In this document: piece by piece, positions 1 through 8,830 of the stretch
Layout of the letters: every line of letters starts with the position of its first letter
How positions within the stretch are numbered: the first letter of the stretch is position 1
Assembly (NCBI GenBank): GCA_023458755.1
Contig: JAEWYE010000076.1
Location: 183,589-247,588 of the forward strand
Length of the DNA: 64,000 nucleotides
Direction: 5' to 3'
DNA from: Bacillota bacterium
Lineage (GTDB): Bacteria; Bacillota; Clostridia; Oscillospirales; Acutalibacteraceae
The notes under the pieces: model-generated
What the model was told of the DNA's origin: nothing
Seen by the model: only the letters and a program-made list of their open reading frames with translations
The model's database searches: none
Program-made: the position numbers and the translations under genes

Positions 1-1331
1 CCGGCTACTTCCTTAAGCTTTTCTTCACACTCGACATCGCCGCACCACATGGCCTTGATAAAGCCGGGCTTTTCGTCGGCAATCTTTTTCAGCTCTTCCA
101 TATCGGTAGCGGAATATGTCATTTCCTCGCGGCGGGCAAACGCTTTTTCATAGATGCCCTTGCGCACTGCCTCAAGCTGCTCGGCGATTGCCTGCTCCAG
201 ATTATCAAGCGGTACAAAAATCTTTTCGCGGTCATTGCGGCGAACCAGAACGCACTGGTTCTTTTCAATATCCTTCGGGCCGATTTCCAAACGGAGCGGA
301 ACGCCCTTCATTTCGTACTGTGCGAATTTCCAGCCCGGTGTTTGGTCGCTGTCGTCCGTTTTGACACGGAAAGATTTCTTCAATCTTTCCTGCAGCTCAT
401 GTGCCTTGTCCAAAACGCCCTCTTTGTGCTGCGCGATCGGCACAATGATGACCTGAATCGGTGCGACGGCAGGCGGCAGAACAAGGCCGTTGTTATCGCC
501 GTGTGTCATGATGATACCGCCGATGATGCGGGTACTCATGCCCCAAGAGGTCTGGAACGGATGGCAGATGGAATTGTCTCTGCCCTGGAAGGTGATGTCA
601 AACGCACGGGCAAAGCCGTCGCCGAAATAATGGCTGGTGCCGGATTGCAGCGCCTTGCCGTCGTGCATCATTGCTTCTATTGTATAAGTGGCTTCCGCAC
701 CGGCAAATTTCTCCTTGTCGGTCTTGCGGCCCTTAATAACCGGAATTGCAAGCTGGTTTTCGCAGAAATCCGCATAAACCTTGAGCATCTGCTCTGTTTC
801 CGCTTTTGCTTCTTCCGCGGTTTCATGCATCGTGTGGCCTTCCTGCCAATGGAACTCTACGGAGCGCAGGAACGGACGGGTGGTTTTCTCCCAGCGGACA
901 ACCGAGCACCATTGATTATAGAGCTTCGGCAAATCACGCCAGGAATGGATGATGCGGGCATAATGGTCGCAGAACAGGGTTTCCGAAGTCGGGCGTACGC
1001 ACATTCTCTCCTGCAGTTTCTCGGTACCGCCGTGTGTTACCCAAGCAACTTCCGGCGCAAAGCCCGCGACATGATCCTTTTCTTTTTGGAGCAGGCTTTC
1101 CGGGATAAACATCGGCATGGAAACATTTTCGTGGCCAAGTTCTTTGAATTTTTTATCGAGAATGTCGTGAATATTCTCCCAGATTGCGTAACCGTAAGGT
1201 TCAATGACCATGCAGCCGCGCACGCTGGTGTAATCCATCAATTCCGCTTTTTTAACTATGTCTGTATACCATTTGGCGAAGTCTTCCTCCATAGGAGTGA
1301 TGGCTTCCACCATTTTCTTTTGATCTGCCAT
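1..1331 (-). CDS. proS: Proline--tRNA ligase (5' part; gene runs off the window)
   Basis: Charges tRNA-Pro with proline in the cytoplasm. About 443 codons are visible from an ATG at 1331 preceded by an AGGAGA-type ribosome binding site; the 3' end lies outside the window. The translation starts [18 protein letters not shown] and has class II synthetase motifs: VRPTSE near residue 112, the motif 2 region [14 protein letters not shown] near 154, and a later motif 3 region with STRIIGG. There is no long editing insertion between motifs 2 and 3, which fits the archaeal/eukaryotic-like ProRS type that many Clostridia carry. It lies about 85 bases downstream of the decarboxylase gamma subunit on the same strand and may be read through from it. 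Identification is firm; only the end is missing. Confidence 0.93.
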   Translation of the reverse strand, partial: MADQKKMVEAITPMEEDFAKWYTDIVKKAELMDYTSVRGCMVIEPYGYAIWENIHDILDKKFKELGHENVSMPMFIPESLLQKEKDHVAGFAPEVAWVTHGGTEKLQERMCVRPTSETLFCDHYARIIHSWRDLPKLYNQWCSVVRWEKTTRPFLRSVEFHWQEGHTMHETAEEAKAETEQMLKVYADFCENQLAIPVIKGRKTDKEKFAGAEATYTIEAMMHDGKALQSGTSHYFGDGFARAFDITFQGRDNSICHPFQTSWGMSTRIIGGIIMTHGDNNGLVLPPAVAPIQVIIVPIAQHKEGVLDKAHELQERLKKSFRVKTDDSDQTPGWKFAQYEMKGVPLRLEIGPKDIEKNQCVLVRRNDREKIFVPLDNLEQAIAEQLEAVRKGIYEKAFARREEMTYSATDMEELKKIADEKPGFIKAMWCGDVECEEKLKEVA

Positions 1332-1414
1332 TTTCCGGTCTCCTGTCTGTCATTTCTAATACTGAATCGTCAGCCGCCATCGTGAAGATTCACACGGTTC
1401 GGCATTCAAGGCGG

Positions 1415-1603
1415 CTATTTATCGTCTTCGTTCTTTCTGCCCGTAACTTTGCTCAGAACTAAAATTACAACATAAATCAAAACCATAACGACAAAAATAC
1501 CAACCATACCTTTGAGCATAAGCCCCAAGGAGCCGAAGATGTCTTTATCCTGTACCGGTCCCAGAAGGCTTTGGAACGCAACCGCCAATAAAGTGAAATT
1601 CAT
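1415..1603 (-). CDS. Small gamma subunit (OadG-like) of a sodium-pumping decarboxylase
   Basis: A 62-residue protein with one hydrophobic helix at about residues 30-51 followed by a charged tail (TGRKNEDDK). Size, single anchor and position directly after a beta-subunit gene match OadG/MmdD-type gamma or delta subunits, which tether the biotin-dependent decarboxylase to the Na+-translocating membrane subunit. It starts 13 bases after the beta subunit stop with an AAGGAGGA-type site, so the two are surely co-transcribed. The sequence alone is too short to tell oxaloacetate, methylmalonyl-CoA or glutaconyl-CoA decarboxylase apart. The carboxyltransferase and biotin-carrier genes are not in the window. 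Confidence 0.7.
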   Translation of the reverse strand: MNFTLLAVAFQSLLGPVQDKDIFGSLGLMLKGMVGIFVVMVLIYVVILVLSKVTGRKNEDDK

Positions 1604-1616
1604 CCTCTTATCCTCC

Positions 1617-2753
1617 TTAATGTATCAAACTGCCGGCAAGGGAAAGAATGATGCCGCCCGCCACAACTGAGCCGATCTGGCCCGCGACGTTCGCACCGAC
1701 CGCATGCATCAGCAGGTGGTTTTGGTTATCTTCTTTCAATGCCATTTTCTGAATTACTCTTGCGGACATTGGAAACGCTGAAATACCCGCGCCGCCAACC
1801 ATCGGATTGATTTTTTTATCCTTCGGCAGGAACAGGTTGAGTATTTTTGCAAACACAACGCCGCCGATTGTATCAAAGATAAAGGCAAACAAGCCAAGTG
1901 CCATAACCACTAATGTGCCGATATTCAGGAATTTACTTGCCTGCATCTGGCACGCAATGGTAATGCCGAGCAAAATCGTAATCAAATTGGCAAGAGCGCC
2001 CTGTGCGGTTTGTGACAGGCTCTCCAGTTTGCCGCATTCGCGGATGAGGTTGCCGAACATTAGGAAACCGACGAGAGCAACCGAATCCGGCGCAATCAAA
2101 CCGGCAATCATGGTTACGATAATCGGGAATAAAATCTTTGTTGTTTTCGAAACGCTCTTTGGATTATACGGCATGTGAATCATGCGTTCATGCTTGGTGG
2201 TTACCAGCTTAATCGCCGCCGGCTGTATAATCGGAACCAAGGCCATATACGAATAGGCCGCCACCGCAATAGCGCCCGTATAATTGCTGAACAGTCTTTG
2301 TGAAACCAAGATGGAGGTCGGACCGTCCGCCGCACCGATTACGCCGATGCTGAGTGCGTCCTTCATCGGGAAGCCGAGCAGAATTGCCAGCACCACGGTC
2401 AAAAAGATACCGAACTGCGCCGCGCCGCCGAACAGCAGCATGCGTGGGTTGCTGAGAAGAGGGCCAAAATCGATCATAGCACCAATGCCGATGAACAAAA
2501 GCAGCGGGAATGCTTCCGAAGCGACAATTCCCTTTTGAAACAGCCACTGCACAATACCGTTATCGCCCATAACACCGGTAGTCGGCAATGTAATATTTAC
2601 TAAAATAGCGCCAAATCCCATCGGCAGCAGCAAAGCAGGCTCGTAATCCTTTTTAATGGCAAGCCAGATGAGCAGTCCGCCAATGCACCACATGACAACT
2701 TGTCCCCAAGTAATTGTGCGCGTAAAATCAACCAGAAATTCAAATCCTTCCAA
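1617..2753 (-). CDS. Sodium-ion-translocating decarboxylase beta subunit
   Basis: A 378-residue polytopic membrane protein of the OadB/MmdB/GcdB family, which exports Na+ using the energy of carboxybiotin decarboxylation. Family hallmarks are visible: GAADGPTSIL in the middle (the conserved Asp region implicated in Na+ and biotin chemistry), GGAGISAFPMSARV, and GANVAGQIGS near the C terminus. The length is normal. The start at 2753 is ATG with GGAG upstream. It pairs with the OadG-like gene downstream. Upstream lies acpP, separated by a terminator, so the decarboxylase alpha and biotin subunits must be encoded elsewhere. The substrate (oxaloacetate, methylmalonyl-CoA, malonyl-CoA or glutaconyl-CoA) cannot be told from this subunit. 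Confidence 0.9.
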   Translation of the reverse strand: MEGFEFLVDFTRTITWGQVVMWCIGGLLIWLAIKKDYEPALLLPMGFGAILVNITLPTTGVMGDNGIVQWLFQKGIVASEAFPLLLFIGIGAMIDFGPLLSNPRMLLFGGAAQFGIFLTVVLAILLGFPMKDALSIGVIGAADGPTSILVSQRLFSNYTGAIAVAAYSYMALVPIIQPAAIKLVTTKHERMIHMPYNPKSVSKTTKILFPIIVTMIAGLIAPDSVALVGFLMFGNLIRECGKLESLSQTAQGALANLITILLGITIACQMQASKFLNIGTLVVMALGLFAFIFDTIGGVVFAKILNLFLPKDKKINPMVGGAGISAFPMSARVIQKMALKEDNQNHLLMHAVGANVAGQIGSVVAGGIILSLAGSLIH

Positions 2754-2910
2754 CGATTTTAACTCTCCTTCGTTTTATACTCCGTATTGAATATACTCCA
2801 TAGAAAGCATATTCCCATATATATTCTTCATTATAAAGGCATGGCGGGGGATTTTCAAGGAAAAAAGGGGAATCCTCATAAAATTCTGCAAAAATTTGTT
2901 CCTAAACAGT

Positions 2911-2950
2911 AAAAATCCGCTGTGCCGCAATTCAGCCTGCACAGCGGATT
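2911..2950 (-). terminator. Intrinsic terminator of acpP
   Basis: A perfect 12-bp inverted repeat, AATCCGCTGTGC at 2914-2925 and GCACAGCGGATT at 2939-2950, with a 13-base loop. Read on the minus strand it is followed by TTTTTA. It lies 18 bases beyond the acpP stop codon and separates acpP from the decarboxylase genes. Confidence 0.88.
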
Positions 2951-2968
2951 AAAGTTTGATGAAAAAAA

Positions 2969-3196
2969 TCAAACGTTATCCTCGATGTATTTTACAAGTT
3001 CGCCAACAGTCTTAATGTTTTCGACCTCTTCATCGGGTACTTCAATCTCGAACTCGTCTTCGATGGACATTAAAAGATCAACAATGTCCAGGGAATCGGC
3101 GCCTAAATCATCAGCGATAGACGATTCAAGAGTAATGGAATCTTCTTCGACATCGAACTGCTCGCTCAAAATAGCCTTAACTTTTTCGAATACCAT
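2969..3196 (-). CDS. acpP: Acyl carrier protein
   Basis: A 75-residue acidic protein that carries growing acyl chains on 4'-phosphopantetheine during fatty acid synthesis. The attachment motif GADSLD is present with Ser35 as the modified residue, followed by IVDLLMSIEDEFEIEVPDE, typical of the recognition helix. The start is ATG at 3196 with an AAGGAGG-type site (CCTCCTT on the plus strand just upstream). It stands alone between its own terminator and the divergent aroE; no fab genes are adjacent. Confidence 0.95.
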   Translation of the reverse strand: MVFEKVKAILSEQFDVEEDSITLESSIADDLGADSLDIVDLLMSIEDEFEIEVPDEEVENIKTVGELVKYIEDNV

Positions 3197-3449
3197 GTCA
3201 GTGCCTCCTTAGAAATAAAATATTTGACTCCCGCCAAAAAGCCGGTCGTCGATGTGGACAAATCCATATGATATGTGTTACAATTTTCCACAGTAAAATC
3301 GCCGGCAATTTATAACCTTGGCAATTTCCTTACCCACATATTATTAGTAAAGCAACGATTTGTCAATATATATTGTGAAATTTTTTATCTTTTTCTGATT
3401 CGTGAAGAAGAACTTCACAAATGATCTTCATGAAATGGGGCTTCCGAAA

Positions 3450-4313
3450 ATGGAAAAACAAATCTATGCGGTCATCGGTCATCCAATCGGGCATACTATG
3501 TCCCCTTTTATTCACAGGCGGCTGTTTGAATTAATCGGAAAATCGGCAAAATACGTCGCATTGGATATCTCGGAAAATGAACTGAAAGGAAAAATACCGG
3601 AGTTAAAGTCCCTAAGCGGCTTTAACATAACGATTCCCCATAAGCAAGCGATTATTCCGTTTTTAGACAAGCTGGATGAAAAAGCGGCTCTTTTCGGTTC
3701 GGTGAATACCGTTCACAATAACGGCGGCGTCTATACCGGCTATACTACCGACCCGAACGGCTTTTTAAAGGCCTTGCAGGCGGGAGGAGCAAAGCTGAAC
3801 GGGCGAAACGTCATTCTGGGTGCGGGCGGAGCCGCGCGCGTGATGGCGTTTGAGGCAGTACTGGCGGGTGGCATGGTCACGCTGGCGGTGCGTCCGCACA
3901 GTGCGGAAAAAGCGAGACAATTGGCCCGGGATATCCGGTCAAGTGTCAAGGGCGCCAAGGTGGATATCTGTTTACTCGACGAAGTCGTCGGAAACATTGA
4001 CGTATTGATGAACGCTACTCCGGTTGGTATGTATCCAAATGTGGATGCTTGCCCCGTCCGCACTTCCATCCTGAAAAACTGCGCGGCTGTTTTTGACGCG
4101 GTGTATAATCCCAACGAAACCGTACTGCTGAGGCTGGCAAAAGAAAACGGTGCGGCGGCAATCGGCGGCATGGACATGCTGGTGTGGCAGGCGGCTGCCG
4201 CCCACGAAATCTGGGACGGCGTACAGTATGACATCAACGACATTCAGCAGCTTTGCCGTGACTCTGTGCTGGAAATGAACCGCATATTTGGAGATCATCA
4301 AAATGACAAATAA
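3450..4313 (+). CDS. aroE: Shikimate dehydrogenase (NADP+)
   Basis: Reduces 3-dehydroshikimate to shikimate. Domains and motifs: N-terminal substrate-binding IGHPIGHTMSP with the shikimate-contacting MSP, catalytic lysine in NITIPHK, NTVHNNGGVYTGYTTDPNGF with the conserved Asp, then the Rossmann nucleotide loop GAGGAARV. About 287 residues from the ATG at 3450, normal for the family. The same frame is open back to a GTG at 3402 and an ATG at 3435. The start at 3450 is preferred because homology begins at once and GGGG lies 9 bases upstream, but the site is weak. The 3' end overlaps aroK by 11 bases, implying translational coupling. Confidence 0.92.
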   Translation: MEKQIYAVIGHPIGHTMSPFIHRRLFELIGKSAKYVALDISENELKGKIPELKSLSGFNITIPHKQAIIPFLDKLDEKAALFGSVNTVHNNGGVYTGYTTDPNGFLKALQAGGAKLNGRNVILGAGGAARVMAFEAVLAGGMVTLAVRPHSAEKARQLARDIRSSVKGAKVDICLLDEVVGNIDVLMNATPVGMYPNVDACPVRTSILKNCAAVFDAVYNPNETVLLRLAKENGAAAIGGMDMLVWQAAAAHEIWDGVQYDINDIQQLCRDSVLEMNRIFGDHQNDK

Positions 4314-4806
4314 AAATATCATTCTCTGCGGATTTATGGGCAGCGGCAAAACGACGGTGGGCCGACTGCTGGCGGAAAAAACCGGACGACAGTTTGTAGA
4401 TATGGACAACTATATTGAAGTGCGGCAGCAAATGACTGTCAGCCGTATTTTTGAAAAATTCGGTGAGCCGTATTTTCGTGAACTGGAAACTGAGGCGGCT
4501 GAGGAGCTTGCGAAGGAAAGCAATCTGGTTATCGCGGCCGGAGGAGGTACGCTTACCGTACAGCGAAATGTGGAAATTCTGAAAGCAACCGGTATCATAC
4601 TCATGCTGGACACGCCCCTTTCCGTTATTCAGGAACGGCTGGAAGGCGATACCACGCGCCCTTTGCTGCAAAAGCCGAACCGCGGCGCGGTGATGAAAGA
4701 CCTGTACCACAAGCGTCTTGCCGCCTACAAAAACGCGGCAGACATAGTTATTTCCGCCGACGCTTCCCCGCAGGAAGTCTTAAAGTTAATTTTGGGGAAA
4801 ATTTAA
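4303..4806 (+). CDS. aroK: Shikimate kinase
   Basis: Phosphorylates shikimate at the 3-hydroxyl using ATP, the fifth shikimate step. It has Walker A GFMGSGKTTVGR at the N terminus, the substrate-binding DMDNYIE, RELE, the glycine-rich AAGGGT substrate loop, and the lid region with RPLL. 167 residues, standard size. A TTG-initiated extension to 4288 is open, but the ATG at 4303 is preceded by GGAG at the right spacing and starts directly at the P-loop strand. It overlaps the end of aroE by 11 bases. Confidence 0.93.
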   Translation: MTNKNIILCGFMGSGKTTVGRLLAEKTGRQFVDMDNYIEVRQQMTVSRIFEKFGEPYFRELETEAAEELAKESNLVIAAGGGTLTVQRNVEILKATGIILMLDTPLSVIQERLEGDTTRPLLQKPNRGAVMKDLYHKRLAAYKNAADIVISADASPQEVLKLILGKI

Positions 4807-4845
4807 GTACATTGGCCATTGAGGGCCAGAATAGGGGGATATTTT

Positions 4846-6189
4846 ATGATTATTAAATTAATCCAACCTAAAATGGCTCTGCGCCCAATGGACACAAAGC
4901 TCAAGGCAAGAATGGCTCCCGCGCTTGGCTTATTAACAATCGCGAACATGTTTTATAACGAACATACCGTACGGATAGAAGATGAAAATGCAGAAGATAT
5001 AAATTTTGATGAACCGGTCGATCTAGTAGGGATCACCGTAACAGTGGACGTTGTGAATCGGGCGGCGGAAATTGCAAAAATATTTCGGGAAAAAGGCATT
5101 CCGGTTGTCGCCGGCGGCATTCATATTACCGCATTTCCGGAAGAATCGGCTAAATATTTTGATGCGGTCTGTGTTGGACTAGCAGAAAAAGCGTGGCCGG
5201 ACATTGTGAAAGATTGTGAAAGCGAGCAATTAAAAAATATATATCGGTGCGACGGGAAAATAAAAGGCAGCGATATCCTTTCACCGGCGTATCATTTGAT
5301 TGACCGCTCAAAATATCTGTATTGCAACATTGTCAGTACAAGCAGAGGATGCCCATTCCAATGCGATTTTTGTTACAACAGCTGTGAAGCATATAAAAAT
5401 TTTTATATCAACCGTCCGATAGAAGATGTGGTCGCGGATATTAGGGCCATTGGGAAACGGCATATCATGTTTATCGACGATAATTTTATCGGCAACCCCA
5501 AATGGACGCTTGCATTTGTTCGTGCCATTCTTCCCATGCACCTAAAATGGAATGCCGCCGTTTCTGCCAATATTGCGGACATGCCAGAATTATTGGACGA
5601 AATGAAGCAGTCCGGCTGTCAAAGTTTATTCATTGGATTCGAAAGTTTAAACTCAAAATCGATTGCGTCCGTCCACAAGAAACAAAACAATATTGCGAAA
5701 TTCGAGAAATTAGTGAAGGAAGTTCATAAGCGCGGAATTATGATCAACGCGAGTTTTGTATTTGGATTGGATGCGGATGATGCCACGACTTTCCAGACAA
5801 CCTTGAATTGGATTGTAAAAAATAAAATTGAAACGGTTACGTCGCATATTCTTACTCCCTATCCCGGTACCAAGGTTCATGATGATTATGTGAAAAGCGG
5901 AAGAATTATTGAATATGACCTTTCAAAATACAATACTGCCAATGTTGTATTTCAGCCCCAAAACATGTCACCCAAAGAGCTCTATGATGGGTATTTGTGG
6001 ATTTACAAAAAAGTCTACTCTACAAAGAATATATTCAAACGTATACCGCAAGCAAAAGAGCAATGGGTGCCCTATTTGCTGTTTAATTTTATTTATCGAA
6101 AATATGGGAAAATAACCTCAAAACTGTGTGAATGGATTACATATGAGCGGATGGGAAGAATTGCTGAAAAACTTTCCTACCATCTATAA
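4846..6189 (+). CDS. B12-binding-domain/radical SAM protein of unknown substrate
   Basis: A 447-residue protein. Residues 1 to about 135 resemble the cobalamin-binding fold seen in BchE-type radical SAM enzymes (VVAGGIHITAFPEE), without an obvious DxHxxG motif. The radical SAM core follows with the [4Fe-4S] motif CPFQCDFC at Cys169, Cys173 and Cys176. Downstream, FIDDNFIG and LFIGFESLN are typical of this family (B4-binding-like SAM core). The ATG at 4846 has AGGGGGA 7 bases upstream. It lies 39 bases after aroK on the same strand, so probable co-transcription, but no step of aromatic synthesis needs such an enzyme. It stops one base short of the convergent VOC gene. Substrate unknown; it could modify a lipid, tetrapyrrole or peptide. 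Confidence 0.85.
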   Translation: MIIKLIQPKMALRPMDTKLKARMAPALGLLTIANMFYNEHTVRIEDENAEDINFDEPVDLVGITVTVDVVNRAAEIAKIFREKGIPVVAGGIHITAFPEESAKYFDAVCVGLAEKAWPDIVKDCESEQLKNIYRCDGKIKGSDILSPAYHLIDRSKYLYCNIVSTSRGCPFQCDFCYNSCEAYKNFYINRPIEDVVADIRAIGKRHIMFIDDNFIGNPKWTLAFVRAILPMHLKWNAAVSANIADMPELLDEMKQSGCQSLFIGFESLNSKSIASVHKKQNNIAKFEKLVKEVHKRGIMINASFVFGLDADDATTFQTTLNWIVKNKIETVTSHILTPYPGTKVHDDYVKSGRIIEYDLSKYNTANVVFQPQNMSPKELYDGYLWIYKKVYSTKNIFKRIPQAKEQWVPYLLFNFIYRKYGKITSKLCEWITYERMGRIAEKLSYHL

Positions 6190-6190
6190 T

Positions 6191-6559
6191 TTAGGCCCTG
6201 CTAATAGGACAAGTAATTTCTATATCATTTCCCTCGCTATCAGTAAATTCCAAGACCCGATTTTCACCTATAATCGTTAATGGAAAAACAATCGGACAAT
6301 TTAATTCTTCCAATCTTTTCTGAATGAAGTCAATATCATTGACGGCAAAACTAGGCAGACAATTATTCCCCCATGCTTTTGTTTCATTCATTTTATGATT
6401 TGCAAATAAGCCAAATCGAAAACCATGAATATCGAAAACACTGTATATTTCATCTTTTTCCGTAATTTTCTGTCCAAATAATTTTTCATAGAATTCTATT
6501 GCCCTCTGAATATCTTTTACACATACATACAATGAATTTATTCGAAATGTTAAATTCAT
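6191..6559 (-). CDS. VOC-superfamily (glyoxalase/bleomycin-resistance fold) protein
   Basis: A 122-residue single-module protein of the vicinal oxygen chelate fold. It shows the typical opening (SLYVCVKDIQRAIEFYEKLFG) and closing EFTDSEGNDIEI, where the Glu is the usual metal-ligand position. The half-module repeats are degenerate, so a function as glyoxalase, dioxygenase or antibiotic-binding protein cannot be chosen. The ATG at 6559 is preferred over a GTG three codons upstream. It is convergent with the radical SAM gene, with no terminator between them. Codon use is more A+T-rich than the aro genes, which hints at a separate origin. Confidence 0.75.
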   Translation of the reverse strand: MNLTFRINSLYVCVKDIQRAIEFYEKLFGQKITEKDEIYSVFDIHGFRFGLFANHKMNETKAWGNNCLPSFAVNDIDFIQKRLEELNCPIVFPLTIIGENRVLEFTDSEGNDIEITCPISRA

Positions 6560-6744
6560 CTTTTCCACTTCTTTCGGAATAAATTTCCTCTATTTACTAG
6601 ATTATATCAACTCCTATATGCCAACAGTATGTCATATTCTAATCTTAGACAAGCCCTATAATTGCGTCTAAGATTTTATGCCTTTGGTAAAATGGTGTTG
6701 GTATGCTTATTTCAACTTTCATGTTTCATAATCTAAAATAATAC

Positions 6745-6773
6745 TTGACAAAACCAAAAAAACACCATATTCT
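6745..6773 (+). promoter_or_regulatory. Sigma-A-type promoter for the ilvB T-box transcript
   Basis: TTGACA at 6745-6750, a 17-base spacer, and TATTCT at 6768-6773. It lies just upstream of the T-box leader, so transcription would begin near 6780. Confidence 0.75.
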
Positions 6774-6787
6774 AATAATAATTAAAT

Positions 6788-7070
6788 ATGAAAGTAAAAT
6801 GCTTTGACAGGGACACAATGCAATCCACTCCCCCACAGAGAACTGCCGTTTGGTGTAAGGCAGCGAGGAGCTTGCTGTACATCACCCTTGAGCAGACAGC
6901 CGAAACCGTTAGGTTGAGAACGGGAGTAAGTGATGTTCGGTTTCTCACCGTTAAAAGAGGATGCATTGTTGGATGCAGCAGAGTGACTGCCCGATTGGGC
7001 GGTAACATTGAGTGGTACCGCGGAGCTTATGCCTTCGCCTCTATGAAAAATAGGGGCGGAGGCTTTTTTA
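6788..7070 (+). ncRNA. T-box leader with isoleucine (AUC) specifier, upstream of ilvB
   Basis: A tRNA-sensing leader RNA. Three landmarks define it: the distal part of stem I (CTGCC, a GGTG-containing loop, GGCAG, about 6844-6862); a specifier region where ATC at 6881-6883 is followed by ACCCTTGAGC, the same spacing as in the well-studied glyQS leader; and the T-box core TGGTACCGCGG at 7013-7023. A terminator at 7031-7070 competes with the antiterminator. The variable base of TGGT pairs with discriminator A, as in tRNA-Ile. Uncharged tRNA-Ile should stabilise the antiterminator and switch on ilvBN. The specifier is read from the conserved context, not from a full fold. Confidence 0.9.
7031..7070 (+). 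terminator. Regulated terminator of the ilvB T-box
   Basis: Stem GCCTTCGCCTCTAT at 7031-7044 pairs with ATAGGGGCGGAGGC at 7050-7063 around a short A-rich loop, followed by a T run at 7064-7069. Its 5' arm follows the T-box core directly, as expected for the alternative antiterminator. Confidence 0.9.
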
Positions 7071-7107
7071 TTTGTCCAAAACCACACGAATAGGAAGGAT
7101 GGAGCTT

Positions 7108-8778
7108 ATGTTATTAACCGGTGCGCAAATTATTATGGAATGTCTGCTGGAACAGCAGGTGGATACCGTATTCGGATACCCCGGAGGAGCAGTTCTGAAT
7201 ATTTACGACGCTCTTTACGAGTATCGTGAAAAAATCAATCATATTGAGACCGCCCACGAACAGGGAGCGGCGCACGCGGCGGACGGCTACGCGCGTTCCA
7301 GCGGAAAAACCGGCGTATGTATCGCAACCTCCGGACCGGGGGCAACCAATCTGGTAACCGGGCTTGCCACCGCCCACATGGACTCGGTGCCTATGGTTGC
7401 CATAACGGGCAATGTGAACCTCAATCTTCTGGGGCTGGACAGCTTTCAGGAGGTCGACATTACCGGCATTACCATGCCGATTACCAAACACAATTTTATT
7501 GTAAAACAGATTCAAAATCTCGCCGACACCCTGCGGCAGGCGTTTTTTATCGCGCAGGAAGGACGTAAAGGCCCGGTTCTGGTGGACATACCGAAAGACA
7601 TTACCGCGCAGAAATACGAGTTTATTCCAAAACAAAAGCCTGTGATGCCAAAGGCTCCTCTACCGGATGAACAGCACCTTACACAAGCACTGGAATTGCT
7701 GAAAAACAGCAAATTTCCGTTTATCTACTGCGGGGGAGGCATAATCGCTTCCGAAGCGGAGCAGGAGCTGAAAGAACTGGCAGAAAAGCTGGATGCTCCG
7801 GTTGCTTCCTCACTCATGTGTCAGGGCGGCTTTGACCAAGGCAGCAGCCGGTACATGGGTATGCTGGGTATGCACGGCACCAAAACTGCGGCGCTTGCGC
7901 TGAAACACTGCGATTTGTTTGTGGCGGTGGGCACCCGTTTTTCCGACCGTGTAACCTGCAACGCAAATCTGTTTGCGCAGCACTGCCCCATTTTGCAGAT
8001 CGACATTGACCCTGCCGAATTCAACAAAAATGTGGAGGTGGATGTCAAATTAAAGGGCGACGCAAAAGAAATCCTGCAAGCGCTCAATCAGCAGCTTACC
8101 TCCCGTGAACATAAAGACTGGATGAAACAGATTGCAGATTGGCAAACGGAATATCCTTTGACACAGAGCACCGATAACCCCAACGGTATTACGCCGCAGT
8201 TTGTGTTCGACGCACTGAACAAACTGACCGGCTCACAGGCGATTCTTGCCACTGAAGTCGGGCAGCACCAAATGTGGGCGGCTCAGTTTTACGAGTTCTG
8301 GCACCCCCGCCGGTTCATTACCTCCGGCGGTCTGGGTACAATGGGCTTTGGCTTAGGCGCGGCAATCGGCGCGCAGATTGCCAACCCCGACAAACGAGTC
8401 ATCAACATCGCGGGCGACGGCAGTTTTCATATGAACTGCAACGAGCTTTCCACACTGGCAAAATATCAGATTCCTGTCATCGAACTGATTTTTAACAACA
8501 CTGTACTCGGCATGGTGCGCCAATGGCAGAAACTGTTTTACGGCAGCCGATTTTCCCAGACAAACTTGGAAAAGGGCACAAATTATGAACTTCTCGCGCA
8601 GGCGTTCGGCGTGAAAGCATATACAATCAACACCAAAGAGGATATTTACCCCGTACTCAAACAAGTGTTTTCGCAAAACGAACCGGCGCTCATCAACTGC
8701 CACATAGACAAGGACTTGAACGTACTCCCGATGGTTCCGGCAGGTGCTTCGGCGGAGGAACCTATGCTGGAAATGTAA
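7108..8778 (+). CDS. ilvB: Acetolactate synthase, catalytic subunit
   Basis: Condenses two pyruvates to 2-acetolactate, or pyruvate with 2-oxobutyrate to 2-aceto-2-hydroxybutyrate, the first common step of valine/leucine and isoleucine synthesis. It has the N-terminal thiamine-binding glutamate in HEQGAAHAADGYAR, GPGATNLVTG, a central FAD-type domain, and the C-terminal ThDP motif from GDGSFHMN to the paired Asn of IFNN. 556 residues from the ATG at 7108, which has AAGGA 9 bases upstream; the frame is open further upstream into the T-box terminator, so that extension is rejected. ilvN follows after 52 bases. Confidence 0.95.
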   Translation: MLLTGAQIIMECLLEQQVDTVFGYPGGAVLNIYDALYEYREKINHIETAHEQGAAHAADGYARSSGKTGVCIATSGPGATNLVTGLATAHMDSVPMVAITGNVNLNLLGLDSFQEVDITGITMPITKHNFIVKQIQNLADTLRQAFFIAQEGRKGPVLVDIPKDITAQKYEFIPKQKPVMPKAPLPDEQHLTQALELLKNSKFPFIYCGGGIIASEAEQELKELAEKLDAPVASSLMCQGGFDQGSSRYMGMLGMHGTKTAALALKHCDLFVAVGTRFSDRVTCNANLFAQHCPILQIDIDPAEFNKNVEVDVKLKGDAKEILQALNQQLTSREHKDWMKQIADWQTEYPLTQSTDNPNGITPQFVFDALNKLTGSQAILATEVGQHQMWAAQFYEFWHPRRFITSGGLGTMGFGLGAAIGAQIANPDKRVINIAGDGSFHMNCNELSTLAKYQIPVIELIFNNTVLGMVRQWQKLFYGSRFSQTNLEKGTNYELLAQAFGVKAYTINTKEDIYPVLKQVFSQNEPALINCHIDKDLNVLPMVPAGASAEEPMLEM

Positions 8779-8830
8779 GCAGGGCTGCATGATATGCAGC
8801 CCCTACAAGAAAAAGAAAGGCGGCTTATAT

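Noticed and set aside
342..1385. 347-codon plus-strand frame
   Set aside because: It is antisense to proS, whose translation has complete class II synthetase motifs.
4288..4302. TTG start for aroK
   Set aside because: These codons contain the GGAG ribosome binding site of the ATG at 4303.
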